Source: Neisseria animalis (GTDB taxonomy: Bacteria; Pseudomonadota; Gammaproteobacteria; Burkholderiales; Neisseriaceae). From it: a stretch of DNA of 64,000 nucleotides. The stretch's first letter is position 1, and the number at the start of each line of letters is the position of its first letter. The position numbers and the translations under genes are program-made. The notes below the pieces were generated by a model. That model saw nothing but the letters and a program-made list of their open reading frames with translations. It made no database searches and was not told the DNA's origin. Positions 17,051-27,057 of this stretch are shown piece after piece. Location: the NCBI RefSeq assembly GCF_900636515.1, contig NZ_LR134287.1, positions 1,240,001-1,304,000 of the forward strand, written 5' to 3'.

Positions 17051-17083
17051 AAAAGGCCGTCTGTAAATGCAGACGGCCTTTTT
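17051..17083 (+). terminator. DUS-pair terminator after nhaC
   Basis: AAAAGGCCGTCTG and CAGACGGCCTTTTT pair around TAAATG and are followed by T residues. Its left copy reads CTGTAAA, a variant of the common CTGCAAA. Confidence 0.8.
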
Positions 17084-17087
17084 GTTG

Positions 17088-17194
17088 TATAGTCATTTAA
17101 AAGAAGAATGATACAGCGTTGCTTTGCCTTGCCGTACTATGTGTACTGTCTGCGGCTTCGCTGCCTTGTCTCATTCTTATTTTATTCGACTATA
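17088..17194 (+). mobile_element. Correia-like miniature element, copy A
   Basis: This 107-base element starts TATAGTCATTTAAAA and ends TTTATTCGACTATA. In between lie TGATACAGCGTTGC, GCCGTACTATGTGTACTGTC and GCGGCTTCGCTGCCTTGTC. The core resembles the Correia repeat enclosed element of Neisseria (CGTTGCC, CCGTACTAT-TGTACTGTCTGCGGCTTCG-CGCCTTGTC), with different terminal repeats. Nearly identical copies lie at 52709 and 53045. Such elements are non-autonomous, insert at TA, and can carry promoter or integration-host-factor sites. Confidence 0.85.
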
Positions 17195-17259
17195 TTTCTA
17201 AGAATTATGTTTCTAAATAATGTTTCCAAAAATGATATAGAAAAGGCTGGCGAAACGCC

Positions 17260-17964
17260 TTATTCGGTATCCACCATCACAATTTCCGCATCCGAAAGGG
17301 CGGTTACGCTGATCAAGGTTTCACCGTGAATGGCAGCACCATCGCCTTTTTCAATGCGGATACCGTTGATTTCCACATCGCCTTCGGCCGGTACGAGATA
17401 ACCATAGCGGCTGCCGTCTGCAAAACGGTATTCTGCCGTATCTCCTGCTTTGAGGGTTGCACCGACTACGCGGGCATTGGTGCGGATAGGCAGCGCGTCG
17501 TCGCCGTCGATACCGCTGGCTAACACGCTGAATCTGCCGGCACGCTCTGCTTTTGGAAACAGGCGCATTCCCCAAGAAGGTTCGCCTTTGGCACTTTCCA
17601 TGGTGGGCAGAATCCAAATTTGGAAGAGGGTGGTACGTTCGTCTTCCAGATTGTATTCCGCGTGGTACACGCCCGAGCCGGCAGACATTACCTGTACATC
17701 GCCTGCTTCGGTGCGCCCTTCGTTACCCATGCTGTCGCGGTGGGAAATGGCTCCGCTGCGGACGTAAGTGATGATTTCCATTTCTTTGTGGGGGTGGGGA
17801 TCGAAACCCGATTGCGGCGCAATGATGTCGTCATTCCATACGCGCAGGTTTCCCCAGTTCATGCGGTTGCGGTTGAAATAGTTTGAAAACGAAAAATGAT
17901 ATTTGGTATCCAGCCAACCGTAATCGGCTGCACCCAACTGATGATAAGGGCGGCGTTCTATCAT
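17260..17964 (-). CDS. Pirin family protein
   Basis: I chose the ATG at 17964 because AGAGGA lies six bases upstream; an upstream in-frame start would run through the regulator's promoter. The 234-residue bicupin has the metal-binding set of the pirin N-domain: 'DPHPHKEMEIITYVRSG' and 'HRDSMGNEG'. This is followed by 'DVQVMSAGSGVYHAEYN', the family signature. Bacterial pirins include quercetin dioxygenases and redox regulators of metabolism. A LysR gene is divergent from it, suggesting regulation of this gene. Confidence 0.9.
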   Translation of the reverse strand: MIERRPYHQLGAADYGWLDTKYHFSFSNYFNRNRMNWGNLRVWNDDIIAPQSGFDPHPHKEMEIITYVRSGAISHRDSMGNEGRTEAGDVQVMSAGSGVYHAEYNLEDERTTLFQIWILPTMESAKGEPSWGMRLFPKAERAGRFSVLASGIDGDDALPIRTNARVVGATLKAGDTAEYRFADGSRYGYLVPAEGDVEINGIRIEKGDGAAIHGETLISVTALSDAEIVMVDTE

Positions 17965-18046
17965 GATGTATCCTCTATGTGTGTGGTGGGAGCCGCTTTT
18001 CCGGCTGACTTTCTGCAGTATAAGGCGGTTTGCAGATTGTGAAAAC

Positions 18047-18072
18047 AGAATATATAGAATATTATCTATTCT
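18047..18072. promoter_or_regulatory. Candidate LysR operator between pirin and its regulator
   Basis: An A/T-rich inverted repeat, AGAATA and TATTCT separated by 14 bases, lies in the 134-base gap between the divergent pirin and LysR genes. LysR proteins usually bind such interrupted palindromes (T-N11-A type) near their own start. The site is inferred from position and symmetry only. Confidence 0.35.
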
Positions 18073-18098
18073 AAAATTTAATTGATTAAGGAAGTAAG

Positions 18099-19010
18099 AT
18101 GAGCAAACTGCCGGATTTTGAAGCATGGGCGGTATTTGCCAAAGTAGTGGAATGCGGATCGTTTTCTGCTGCCGCGCAAGAGCTGAATCTTTCACAGTCA
18201 ACAGTTTCTAAAGCGGTTGCCCGTTTGGAAGCCAAAATGCAGACGACCTTGTTTCAAAGAACTTCGCGCAAACTGGTGTTGACTGAGAGCGGGCAGGCGG
18301 TAGAAACCTACGCCCGCAAATTGTTGGCAGACGGTGAAACTTTGGAGGCGCAACTGCGTGATGAAGTGAATCAGCTTCAGGGAAAAGTGCGCTTTTCTGT
18401 ACCGCTTTCTTTCGGATTGCGGGAAGTTGCGCCGTTGTTGCCTGAGTTTTGCCGCCAATATCCGCATATCGAGCTGGATATGGATTTGTCGGACGAGCAG
18501 GTAGATTTGATTGAAGGGCGGTTTGATTTCGCTTTGCGGATTGCCCGTTTGGACGATTCCTCCATGCTGGCCAAACGCTTGTGCCGCGTGGCGTTGCTGG
18601 CGGTGGCATCGCCCGAATGCGTGGCGCGTTACGGCATACCGGCACACCCGAAAGATTTGGCTGCCTATCCGGCTTTGGTGTACAGCAATGCGAAAAATGC
18701 CGATCATTGGTCGTTCCGTCATCACCGGCAAGGCGCGTACACTCAAACGGTAAAGGCCGGAATCAGAGCCAATACGGCTGATGTGTTTTTACCGTTGCTG
18801 CTGTCGGGCTGCGGCGTTACCCTGATTCCTGAATTTTTGGTTTGCCGTGAAATCAGGGAAGGCAGACTGCTGACTTTATTGGACGACTGGACGCTCGAGC
18901 CGATTTCTCTTTATTTGCTGGCACCGCCCAATCCGTTGCGCCCGAAGCGTGTGCAGGTGTTGATGGATTTTCTGTATGCAGCGTTGCGGCAAGCAAGCTG
19001 GGCGCGGTAA
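18099..19010 (+). CDS. LysR family transcriptional regulator
   Basis: The 303-residue protein has an N-terminal winged helix-turn-helix ('WAVFAKVVECGSFSAAAQELNLSQSTVSKAVARLEAKM', residues 10-47) and a C-terminal effector domain typical of the CrgA-like subgroup ('ALLAVASPECVARYGIPAHPKDL'). It is divergent from the pirin gene and probably controls it and itself. TAAGGAAG precedes the ATG. The effector ligand is unknown. Confidence 0.9.
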   Translation: MSKLPDFEAWAVFAKVVECGSFSAAAQELNLSQSTVSKAVARLEAKMQTTLFQRTSRKLVLTESGQAVETYARKLLADGETLEAQLRDEVNQLQGKVRFSVPLSFGLREVAPLLPEFCRQYPHIELDMDLSDEQVDLIEGRFDFALRIARLDDSSMLAKRLCRVALLAVASPECVARYGIPAHPKDLAAYPALVYSNAKNADHWSFRHHRQGAYTQTVKAGIRANTADVFLPLLLSGCGVTLIPEFLVCREIREGRLLTLLDDWTLEPISLYLLAPPNPLRPKRVQVLMDFLYAALRQASWAR

Positions 19011-19053
19011 AAAGGCCGTCTGCAAATCCTATCGTTTTGCAGACGGCCTTTTT
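19011..19053. terminator. DUS-pair terminator between lysR and ppiB
   Basis: AAAGGCCGTCTGCAAA and TTTTGCAGACGGCCTTTTT form a stem with T-runs readable in both directions. It lies between the converging regulator and ppiB genes. Confidence 0.8.
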
Positions 19054-19081
19054 AAACCCATATTGGTTTCAGGAAACGGGT

Positions 19082-19591
19082 TTATACCGCTTCCGCGCTT
19101 TCGATGACAACCGGCTCGGTCGGTACGTCGTCGTGGTAGCCGTGGCGTTTGGTAGCAACGCCTTCGATGGCATCGACTACGTCAAAACCGTCAACCACTT
19201 TGCCGAATACGGCATAGCCCCATTCCTGCACAACGGTGCGGCCGTGCATTTCTTTTGAACGGTGGTTCAGGAACACGTTGTCGGCTGTGTTGATAAAGAA
19301 TTGCGCGCTGGCGGAATGCGGGTCGGAAGTGCGCGCCATGGCGATGGTGTATTTGCTGTTCGGCAGTCCGTTGGACGCTTCGTTTTGAATCGGATCGCGG
19401 GTGGTTTTTTCGTTCATGTCGGCAGTCATGCCGCCGCCTTGAATCATGAAGCCTTTGATGACGCGGTGGAAAATCACGCCGTTGTAAAAACCGTCTTTGA
19501 CGTATTGTTCGAAATTGGCTGCGGTAACGGGGGCTTTGTCGAAATCCAGCTCGATTTTGATGTCGCCTTTGTTGGTGTGCAAAATAATCAT
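19082..19591 (-). CDS. ppiB: Peptidyl-prolyl cis-trans isomerase PpiB (cyclophilin)
   Basis: This 169-residue cytoplasmic cyclophilin has '[19 protein letters not shown]' around residue 45 (catalytic Arg and Gln), '[21 protein letters not shown]' and '[18 protein letters not shown]'. Without a signal peptide it is the PpiB rather than PpiA form. It catalyses proline isomerisation during folding. GAAAGGACAAGC precedes the ATG. A DUS hairpin lies behind each end of the gene. Confidence 0.95.
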   Translation of the reverse strand: MIILHTNKGDIKIELDFDKAPVTAANFEQYVKDGFYNGVIFHRVIKGFMIQGGGMTADMNEKTTRDPIQNEASNGLPNSKYTIAMARTSDPHSASAQFFINTADNVFLNHRSKEMHGRTVVQEWGYAVFGKVVDGFDVVDAIEGVATKRHGYHDDVPTEPVVIESAEAV

Positions 19592-19652
19592 GCTTGTCCT
19601 TTCAGGAAAAAAACGGGTTTCGGATTAAATGGGGATGCAGGGTAAAAAACTC

Positions 19653-19692
19653 AAGGCCGTCTGAAAAATACCGGTTTGTTTTCAGACGGCCT
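19653..19692 (-). terminator. Classical AG-DUS pair after the DASS gene
   Basis: AAGGCCGTCTGAAAA and TTTTCAGACGGCCT form a stem. On the minus strand it is followed by a T-run behind the transporter gene. Both arms have the classical CTGAA form, unlike most pairs in this window. Confidence 0.75.
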
Positions 19693-19709
19693 CGGTTAAG
19701 CGGCAGGGC

Positions 19710-21125
19710 TTACATCAGCATGAAATATGCCCACAATGCAACCAAGAAGACGCACAGGATATTCAACAGAATACCGACGTTCATCATTTCTTTCTGTTTA
19801 ATCAGCCCCGTACCGAACACAATGGCATTCGGCGGTGTGGCAACCGGCAGCATGAAGGCACATGACGCACCGATACCGATAACGAATACCAACACTTCCT
19901 GCGGCAGCCCCATCTGCGTGGCAATGGTGGCGAAAATCGGTACAAGCAGTGCGGCAGAGGCGGTATTACTGGTAAATTCGGTCAGGAAGATGATGAATGC
20001 AGCGACCACGAAAATCACCAGCAGCGGATGCGCGGCGGCAAAAGTGGTTGCAACCTGCTGACCCAGTGCCAACGAAGCGCCGGAGGATTGCAGAAGCTGG
20101 CTCAGGCTGATACCGCCGCCGAACAGCATCAGTACGCCCCAGTCGGTACTGCGGGCCACTTCTTTCCACTGCGCCACGCCGAATACGACCACGGCGATGG
20201 CGGCGGTCAGTGCAATGACGGTATCGGGGTTGGCAATACCGAAAGCATCTTTGATTTTACCGCTGAAAATCCACGAAACGGCAGCCGCCAAGAAAATCAG
20301 CAGCGCAATCACGCGGTGCAGCGTCCAAGGAATAGATTCCTCTTTAACGTCGACGCGTTCGCCCAAATTCGGTTTCAGAATAATATACATGGCAAACAGC
20401 ATCAGCGGCAGAATCAGCAGCATCATCGGCAGACCGAGTTTCATCCAGCCGACAAAATCCAATTCCAAGGCTTTGGCGGCAATCATGTTGGGCGGCGAAC
20501 CCACTACCGTGCCCAAACCGCCGATGCTCGCGCTGTATGCGATACCGAGCAGCACGAAAACATAAGTCTTACGCTCTTTCTCCTGATCCAAATGGCTCAT
20601 CATGCCCATTGCCAGCGGCAGCATCATCGCTGCGGTTGCGGTGTTGCTGATCCACATCGATAAAAATGCGGTCACGGCAAACATCATCAGCACGGCGATT
20701 TTCATATTGCCGCCGGAAGCACGCAGCAGGGTTACTGCGATTTTACGGTCAAGACGCTGCATATGCAGTGCGGCAGCCAAAGCGAAACCGCCGAAGAAGA
20801 TATAAATCGTCGGATCGGCAAAGCCCGCCATCGCTTTTTTAATGTTCATGTCCGGAAAGCCGAGTACCGCCGCCAATACCGGAACCATCAGTGCTGTAAT
20901 GGTGATGTGTACTGCCTCGGTAAACCACAAAATTGCTACGAAAACCAGCAGGGCGATACCTTTGTTGGCATCCGGTTCGTAAGGCAGGATATTGTAAATT
21001 CCATAGCAGACAACAGCTGCGATGATGGTAATCAGCAAACCTTTGAAGTCGGTAACCGGCTTTAAGCCGCTGAACGTCTCCGACGTTTCCGGGTGCTTGG
21101 TTTTGTCGTGCGAATGCAAATCCAT
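19710..21125 (-). CDS. DASS family sodium/dicarboxylate or sulfate symporter
   Basis: The 471-residue membrane protein has 11-12 hydrophobic segments and the two SNT motifs that bind Na+ and substrate in the DASS/SLC13 family: 'MWISNTATAAMMLP' near residue 157 and 'EFTSNTASAALLVP' near residue 383. 'VGSPPNMIAA' and 'ATPPNAIVFG' hairpin ends are also present. Substrate could be succinate, malate, citrate or sulfate and cannot be fixed from sequence. It is monocistronic, with terminator-like hairpins on both sides. Confidence 0.9.
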   Translation of the reverse strand: MDLHSHDKTKHPETSETFSGLKPVTDFKGLLITIIAAVVCYGIYNILPYEPDANKGIALLVFVAILWFTEAVHITITALMVPVLAAVLGFPDMNIKKAMAGFADPTIYIFFGGFALAAALHMQRLDRKIAVTLLRASGGNMKIAVLMMFAVTAFLSMWISNTATAAMMLPLAMGMMSHLDQEKERKTYVFVLLGIAYSASIGGLGTVVGSPPNMIAAKALELDFVGWMKLGLPMMLLILPLMLFAMYIILKPNLGERVDVKEESIPWTLHRVIALLIFLAAAVSWIFSGKIKDAFGIANPDTVIALTAAIAVVVFGVAQWKEVARSTDWGVLMLFGGGISLSQLLQSSGASLALGQQVATTFAAAHPLLVIFVVAAFIIFLTEFTSNTASAALLVPIFATIATQMGLPQEVLVFVIGIGASCAFMLPVATPPNAIVFGTGLIKQKEMMNVGILLNILCVFLVALWAYFMLM

Positions 21126-21325
21126 AGAGCAATCCTTTATAAATAAATGATTTGAAAAGACAATATGGGTATTGGTTTCACCACTATACAGACCGACAGC
21201 GGTAATACTTTACTGAGTATAGATGTAATTTCAAGTAATGTAAACATATTGTAAGAAAACTGTAATCAACAACAGGGCCAATGTAATGTTTATTTTAATG
21301 AAATACCGATTAAGGATAAAACGGC

Positions 21326-21383
21326 AAAAGCCGTTAAGACTTAGATTTCAATATATTGAAACCTGAATCCAACGGCTTTTTAT
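21326..21383. terminator. Hairpin between hemB and the DASS gene
   Basis: AAAAGCCGTT and AACGGCTTTT pair, with an inner stem TTTCAATATATTGAAA, and a T-run follows. It lies behind hemB on the minus strand. No DUS is involved. Confidence 0.7.
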
Positions 21384-21406
21384 CGAAAATATTAAAGGTA
21401 AACAGA

Positions 21407-22444
<1,038 letters not shown>

Positions 22445-22508
22445 TTACTGCCCGTATCATAAAAAAGATTGCCGTACTGCAATAAAATGCAGACGGCATT
22501 AATCGGTA

Positions 22509-23210
22509 TTAATCTTCGATGCGGTTTAATGCGCGGACAGCGCGTTTGATTTCGCGGAATGTATCGGGCTTATGGTTGCGCTGTTCTTCTTCCGTCATGC
22601 CGTCTGCATTCAGCGGTTCGATGTTTTTCAACGCACGGCTGTATTCGCGTTCGGATAATCTGCTTTGTTCTACGTGCCAGCCTTTGCCGGCTTTTGATGC
22701 TGTCCACAAGCCGGTATGGAGATAGTAGTGTAAAACATCGTTTGCTAGCGTTTTCATATCGCTCTCAGGCTTGCTGCTGCCGATTTCCCTGCCGATGCGG
22801 TTGTTGCGCAAATCGACAGCGTTATCGGCGGCAAGACGGCTGTAATAGTCGTTTTTGCCGTCTCGTGCGTCCATTTCGGCTTGATAGGCGTTACCGACTT
22901 TTTCTGCGGTTTCGCTGTCGAATTTAGACGCAATGGCTGCCTGCCACAAAGCATGGCGGACGGCATTGACTTGTGTACCGCGCCCGTCGCCGTTTGCGGT
23001 GTCGTCCAGCCCGGTTCGCAGGGCGAAGCGTGCGGCATTGCTGGAAATATTGCTTGAACGGTCGTGCTCCACGCCGATGGCTTGTGCGGCAACTGGGTGG
23101 TTCAGTACAAATTGGGTAATTTTACTCCGGCGGCTCTGGTTTTCCTGATAACTCTGGCAGCCTGCCAGCGCAACTGCTGCCAATACCGGTAAGACAATGT
23201 GTTTCATCAT
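22509..23210 (-). CDS. Lipoprotein with DUF6973-like domain, homologous to the cassette 2 toxin
   Basis: A lipoprotein signal 'MMKHIVLPVLAAVALAGC' ends in a lipobox (LAGC), so the mature 216-residue protein is membrane-anchored outside the cytoplasm. The body contains 'RHALWQAAIASKF', 'EKVGNAYQAE' and 'DLRNNRIGREIG'. I associate this pattern with DUF6973. It aligns over its length with the C-terminal domain of the orphan toxin at 37557-38555, with 'FVLNHP' matching 'FIFKHP' and identical R-H-A-L-W-Q-A. Function is unknown; an enzyme with a conserved His is plausible. The alternative start at 23207 differs by one residue. Confidence 0.8.
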   Translation of the reverse strand: MMKHIVLPVLAAVALAGCQSYQENQSRRSKITQFVLNHPVAAQAIGVEHDRSSNISSNAARFALRTGLDDTANGDGRGTQVNAVRHALWQAAIASKFDSETAEKVGNAYQAEMDARDGKNDYYSRLAADNAVDLRNNRIGREIGSSKPESDMKTLANDVLHYYLHTGLWTASKAGKGWHVEQSRLSEREYSRALKNIEPLNADGMTEEEQRNHKPDTFREIKRAVRALNRIED

Positions 23211-23286
23211 GGGGTATGACCGTAAATAATCGGCAGCGTTTTTTCTGCCGGAACGGTTTGCTGTTTGGACAGCTTGGATTTTAGCA

Positions 23287-23793
23287 TTAAAGACCATCGG
23301 CAGCATGGATTTCGCGCAGCATTTTATCGAGAAAACGTCCTTGTCGTACCTGCTGGGCTGCTTGGGGATAGTTTTGCTCGGTAAAGGCTTGTTGCAGATT
23401 GCTGAACAAATCCGACTGAACTGTCAGGATTTCCTCTGCCAAATTGCGTAATGCTTCTTGATTTTGCTCGGCTTGCGCCTCCATCAAGGCTTCACGCCAT
23501 TCCATCTGCTGCATGAGAAATTCGGGCGGGAAATGGGTATGTTCGGGAGCATCTGCATCAATATTATGGGCTTGCAAAAGATAGGCAGCGCGGTCGATGG
23601 GGTTTTTCAATACCCGGTAGGCTTCATTGATTTGCGAAGCCATCATGACTGCCTGCTTCTGCTCGAACGAGGAGGCGGCTGCAAACTTATCGGGGTGGAA
23701 ACGGGCGGCAAGCACACGGTAGGTTTGCTCCAAAGCATTGCCGTCGATATCGAATTGGGCGGGAAGCTGAAAAAGGTCGAAATGTTGGCTCAT
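23287..23793 (-). CDS. hscB: Fe-S cluster co-chaperone HscB
   Basis: The ATG at 23793 gives a 168-residue J-protein. The J domain contains H-P-D at residues 33-35 ('RFHPDKFA'), followed by the HscB C-terminal three-helix domain that binds IscU. HscB presents loaded IscU to the chaperone HscA. It is the last gene of the isc group here. No hscA or ferredoxin gene follows, so those are presumably elsewhere. Confidence 0.92.
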   Translation of the reverse strand: MSQHFDLFQLPAQFDIDGNALEQTYRVLAARFHPDKFAAASSFEQKQAVMMASQINEAYRVLKNPIDRAAYLLQAHNIDADAPEHTHFPPEFLMQQMEWREALMEAQAEQNQEALRNLAEEILTVQSDLFSNLQQAFTEQNYPQAAQQVRQGRFLDKMLREIHAADGL

Positions 23794-23824
23794 GATGTCA
23801 AAAGCGGTATTGTTCAAGCAGGTA

Positions 23825-23877
23825 AGGCCGTCTGCAAAATCCTGCGGGAGAGCAGTTGGTTTTTGCAGACGGCATTC
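23825..23877. terminator. DUS pair between hscB and iscA
   Basis: AAGGCCGTCTGCAAAA and TTTTTGCAGACGGCAT face each other in the 86-base gap. The stem could end the iscA transcript or partly separate it from hscB. Confidence 0.6.
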
Positions 23878-23879
23878 AA

Positions 23880-24200
23880 TCAAACGTGGAAGCTTTCACC
23901 ACAACCGCAAGAGTCTTTGACATTCGGGTTTTCAAATTTGAAACCTTCCTGCAAGCCTTCTTTGGTGTAATCAACTTGCGTACCGTCCAAATACACCAGA
24001 CTTTTCGGATCGACAAATACTTTTGCGCCGTGTTCTTCAAATACGGTATCGTCAGGCGAGGCTTCATCGACAAATTCCAGATTATAAGCCATGCCCGAGC
24101 AACCGCTGGTTTTAACGCCCAAACGTACACCCAAGCCTTTGCCGCGGTTGCTTAAATAATGATTGATGTGTTTGGCGGCATTTTCGGTGATGGTAATCAT
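23880..24200 (-). CDS. iscA: Iron-sulfur cluster assembly protein IscA
   Basis: The 106-residue A-type carrier starts at the ATG at 24200 ('[16 protein letters not shown]'). Its three cluster or iron ligands are Cys34 ('[10 protein letters not shown]'), Cys98 and Cys100 ('SCGCGESF'), the normal IscA spacing. It transfers [4Fe-4S] clusters to target proteins. The gene sits between hscB and the DUF302 lipoprotein gene. Confidence 0.95.
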   Translation of the reverse strand: MITITENAAKHINHYLSNRGKGLGVRLGVKTSGCSGMAYNLEFVDEASPDDTVFEEHGAKVFVDPKSLVYLDGTQVDYTKEGLQEGFKFENPNVKDSCGCGESFHV

Positions 24201-24290
24201 GACAAACATTCCTTGATGAATAGGGTTTACAGACGGCATAAAACCTTATCCGGGTTGCTGTATCCCGGCCTGACAACGGCGGCCAACCGC

Positions 24291-24776
24291 TTATTGGGCA
24301 ACAGTGGCGCGAATCAGTTTTTCAGCGTTTGCCAAACTGTTTTCAACGTCGGCATACTCGATTTTGCTGCCGGAAATCAGGTGGCGGGTATCGTTAAAGA
24401 TTGCTTGGACTTTGCCATCGGTTTCGGTAACCAAAACGCGTAAGGGTAATTGCAGGGCAAATGCAGGGTCTTTCTGCATCAGCGGCGTGCCGGCTTTGGG
24501 CGTACCGAAGATAATGACTTTGGCAGGCTGCATATCCAAGCCGTTTTGCTGCGCGGCCTCACGGTGGTCGATAACGGCAAATACGGTCATGCCTTTACTT
24601 TGAACGGCGTTTTGCAAACGGGAAACGGTTTCGTCAAAACCATATTTGCTTGCTACGGTATGGGTCTGCATGGCGGATTGTTTCTGTATTTGTGCAGGCT
24701 CGGTGGCCGGCTTGTGGTGTTGGGCGCAGGCCGCGGCGCTTAAGACCAATAATACGGCGGCAGTTTGTTTTAACAT
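24291..24776 (-). CDS. DUF302 lipoprotein
   Basis: The 161-residue protein has a lipoprotein signal 'MLKQTAAVLLVLSAAAC' and then a DUF302 domain: 'FDETVSRLQNAVQSKGMTVFAVIDHREAA...GL.M.PAKVIIFG.P..GTPLM', ending with 'VQAIFNDTRHL'. DUF302 proteins are periplasmic or membrane-linked with unknown activity. It lies inside the isc group between iscU and iscA, which suggests co-transcription but not necessarily a role in cluster assembly. Confidence 0.88.
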   Translation of the reverse strand: MLKQTAAVLLVLSAAACAQHHKPATEPAQIQKQSAMQTHTVASKYGFDETVSRLQNAVQSKGMTVFAVIDHREAAQQNGLDMQPAKVIIFGTPKAGTPLMQKDPAFALQLPLRVLVTETDGKVQAIFNDTRHLISGSKIEYADVENSLANAEKLIRATVAQ

Positions 24777-24838
24777 GATTTTCTCCTGTCGGAAAAGTTT
24801 CAGAATGCCGCCGCGTGCTACGGCAGACCGTCTGCAAA

Positions 24839-25225
24839 TTATTGCGCTTCTTTTTTCTTGCGGTAATCGGCTACTGCTGCTTTAACGGCGTCTTCCGCCA
24901 AGATGGAGCAGTGGATTTTCACCGGCGGCAATTCCAATTCTTCAGCGATTTCGCTGTTTTTGATGGCCAACGCATCGTCCAAGCTCTTGCCTTTTACCCA
25001 TTCGGTAATCAAAGAAGAGGAGGCGATGGCAGAACCGCAACCGTAGGTTTTGAATTTTGCGTCTTCGATGATGCCTTCGTCGTTGACTTTGATTTGCAGG
25101 CGCATAACGTCGCCGCAAGCCGGTGCGCCGACCATGCCGGTACCGACAGAATCGTCGCCTTTGTCGAAAGTGCCGACATTGCGGGGGTTTTCGTAATGAT
25201 CGATGACTTTATCGCTGTATGCCAT
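24839..25225 (-). CDS. iscU: Fe-S cluster scaffold IscU
   Basis: This 128-residue scaffold has the three cluster ligands Cys37 ('GAPACGDVMRL'), Cys63 ('TYGCGSAIASS') and Cys106 ('PPVKIHCSIL'). It also has Asp39 and the LPPVK motif that HscA recognises. IscS donates sulfur, and HscB binds the loaded form. In this cluster a lipoprotein gene separates it from iscS. Confidence 0.96.
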   Translation of the reverse strand: MAYSDKVIDHYENPRNVGTFDKGDDSVGTGMVGAPACGDVMRLQIKVNDEGIIEDAKFKTYGCGSAIASSSLITEWVKGKSLDDALAIKNSEIAEELELPPVKIHCSILAEDAVKAAVADYRKKKEAQ

Positions 25226-25330
25226 GATGTATGTTCCTTATATTTTGTTGGTCGTTATCAGGTGTAGTGGAGGCGGAAAATACCGCCGGTTTGATTGGAA
25301 AATTTCAGAATGCCGTATCAATCGGGTGTT

Positions 25331-25759
25331 TTACAGACGGCATACGGCACGCCATTGGTAATCTCCGATACTGCCTTCGCGGTAGCTGTCCCATTCCTTG
25401 CTGAAGGGCAGCTTGCCGACAATGTTTTCTGCAGTGTATTCGGGAGCGCTCAAAGCCGTTGCATCGAGTTTGCGCTGTCTGTTCCATGAGAGGCAGTCAA
25501 ATTCGGTTTCAAAAACGGCGTAACGGTAGGTTGCACCATTATTGTCGTACATTTTGCTGTGACCGTACACCTTCATGAGTTGGGCGGTACGGCGACCGTT
25601 TTTCAGCAGGTAAACGGAACTTTTCTTCACGTAAGTGCCGTCTGTGGCCTGTATCCAATCTCCACGCGGTGCGGCAGGCTTGCCGGACAACATGGGTATA
25701 CCGGAACAGGCTGACAATAACAAAAGGGTGGAGATGCTGATAAAAGCGGTTGTTTTCAT
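25331..25759 (-). CDS. Lipoprotein, possibly surface-adhesin E-like
   Basis: From the ATG at 25759 the protein is 142 residues, with signal 'MKTTAFISISTLLLLSACS' and a lipobox (LSAC). The mature part reads 'DWIQATDGTYVKKSSVYLLKNGRRTAQLMKVY' with paired Cys residues around 'TEFDCLSW' and 'WRAVCRL'. The pattern recalls the small adhesin E-like domain, a family-level guess. It sits between iscS and iscU and likely shares their transcript. Confidence 0.75.
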   Translation of the reverse strand: MKTTAFISISTLLLLSACSGIPMLSGKPAAPRGDWIQATDGTYVKKSSVYLLKNGRRTAQLMKVYGHSKMYDNNGATYRYAVFETEFDCLSWNRQRKLDATALSAPEYTAENIVGKLPFSKEWDSYREGSIGDYQWRAVCRL

Positions 25760-25819
25760 GGGTATGATTTCCAAGAAATCGGATAAGGGCGGCAGGCAGG
25801 CCGCCCCACTCGAAGGCGG

Positions 25820-27034
25820 TTAGTGTGCTGCCCACTCAATCGAATCTAAGTCAATGCCGTCTTTAAACATCTCCCAAAGCGGAGACAGCTCGCGCAGTTT
25901 GCCGATTTTGGATTTAATCAATTCGGCAGCATAGGCAACTTCCTCTTCGCTGGTCATGCGGCCGAAGGTGATACGCAGCGAGCTGTGTGCCAACTCGTCG
26001 TTCCGGCCTAATGCGCGCAATACATAAGAAGGCTCTAATGATGCGGAAGTACAGGCCGAGCCGCTGGATACGGCAAGCTCTTTAACGGCCATAATCAGGC
26101 TTTCGCCTTCGACATAGTTGAAGCTGACATTCAGGTTGTTGGGCACGCGGTGTTCCAAATCGCCGTTGATATAGACTTCTTCGATGCCTTCGATGCCTTT
26201 TAGGAAAATATCGCGCAGTTTCAAGTAGTGGGCGGTATCTTTTTCCAAGTCTTCTTTGGCGATACGGAATGCTTCGCCCATGCCGACGATTTGGTGGGTC
26301 GGCAGGGTGCCCGAACGGAAACCGCGCTCGTGGCCGCCGCCGTGCATTTGCGCCTCCAGACGGACACGCGGCTTGCGGCGGACATACAGTGCGCCGATGC
26401 CTTTGGGACCGTATACTTTGTGGCCGGACATGGAGAGTAGGTCAACTTTGGCTGCTTCTACGTCAACAGGTACTTTTCCGCAGGCTTGTGCGCCATCAAC
26501 GTGGAAAATGATTTTGCGTTCGCGGCAGATTTCTCCGATGGCAGGAATGTTTTGTACTACGCCGATTTCGTTGTTGACCCACATAACGGAAATCAGAATG
26601 GTATCGTCGCGGATAGCGGCTTTTAATACTTCCAAATCCACCAAACCGTTTTCCTGAACGTCCAAATAGGTAACTTCAAAGCCTTGGCGTTCCAATTCGC
26701 GCATGGTATCGAGTACAGCTTTGTGTTCGGTTTTAACGGTAATCAGGTGTTTGCCTTTGGTTTTGTAGAAATTTGCCGCACCTTTGATGGCGAGGTTGTT
26801 GGATTCGGTTGCGCCGCTGGTAAACACGATTTCTTTTGAGTCGGCATTAATCAGCGCGGCGATGTCGGCACGGGCTTTTTCTACGGCTTCTTCTGCCGTC
26901 CAGCCGAAGCTGTGGCTGTTGGAGGCCGGGTTGCCGAACTGCTCGGTCAGGTAGGGAATCATTTTTTCCGCCACGCGCTTGTCCACAGGGGTGGTGGCTG
27001 CATAGTCCAGATATACGGGGGTTTTAACGGTCAT
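25820..27034 (-). CDS. iscS: Cysteine desulfurase IscS
   Basis: The 404-residue PLP enzyme takes sulfur from cysteine for Fe-S clusters and tRNA thiolation. The PLP lysine lies in '[19 protein letters not shown]' near residue 206, and the active Cys lies in '[21 protein letters not shown]' near residue 328. Both spacings are those of E. coli IscS, and the C-terminus ends 'LDSIEWAAH', the IscU-contact tail. iscR lies 23 bases upstream. Confidence 0.97.
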   Translation of the reverse strand: MTVKTPVYLDYAATTPVDKRVAEKMIPYLTEQFGNPASNSHSFGWTAEEAVEKARADIAALINADSKEIVFTSGATESNNLAIKGAANFYKTKGKHLITVKTEHKAVLDTMRELERQGFEVTYLDVQENGLVDLEVLKAAIRDDTILISVMWVNNEIGVVQNIPAIGEICRERKIIFHVDGAQACGKVPVDVEAAKVDLLSMSGHKVYGPKGIGALYVRRKPRVRLEAQMHGGGHERGFRSGTLPTHQIVGMGEAFRIAKEDLEKDTAHYLKLRDIFLKGIEGIEEVYINGDLEHRVPNNLNVSFNYVEGESLIMAVKELAVSSGSACTSASLEPSYVLRALGRNDELAHSSLRITFGRMTSEEEVAYAAELIKSKIGKLRELSPLWEMFKDGIDLDSIEWAAH

Positions 27035-27057
27035 GGTCTGTACTTTCTTTTTGGCAT

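Noticed and set aside
17965..18201. N-terminal extension of the pirin frame
   Set aside because: It runs through the divergent LysR gene start and the shared promoter; a good ribosome site supports 17964.
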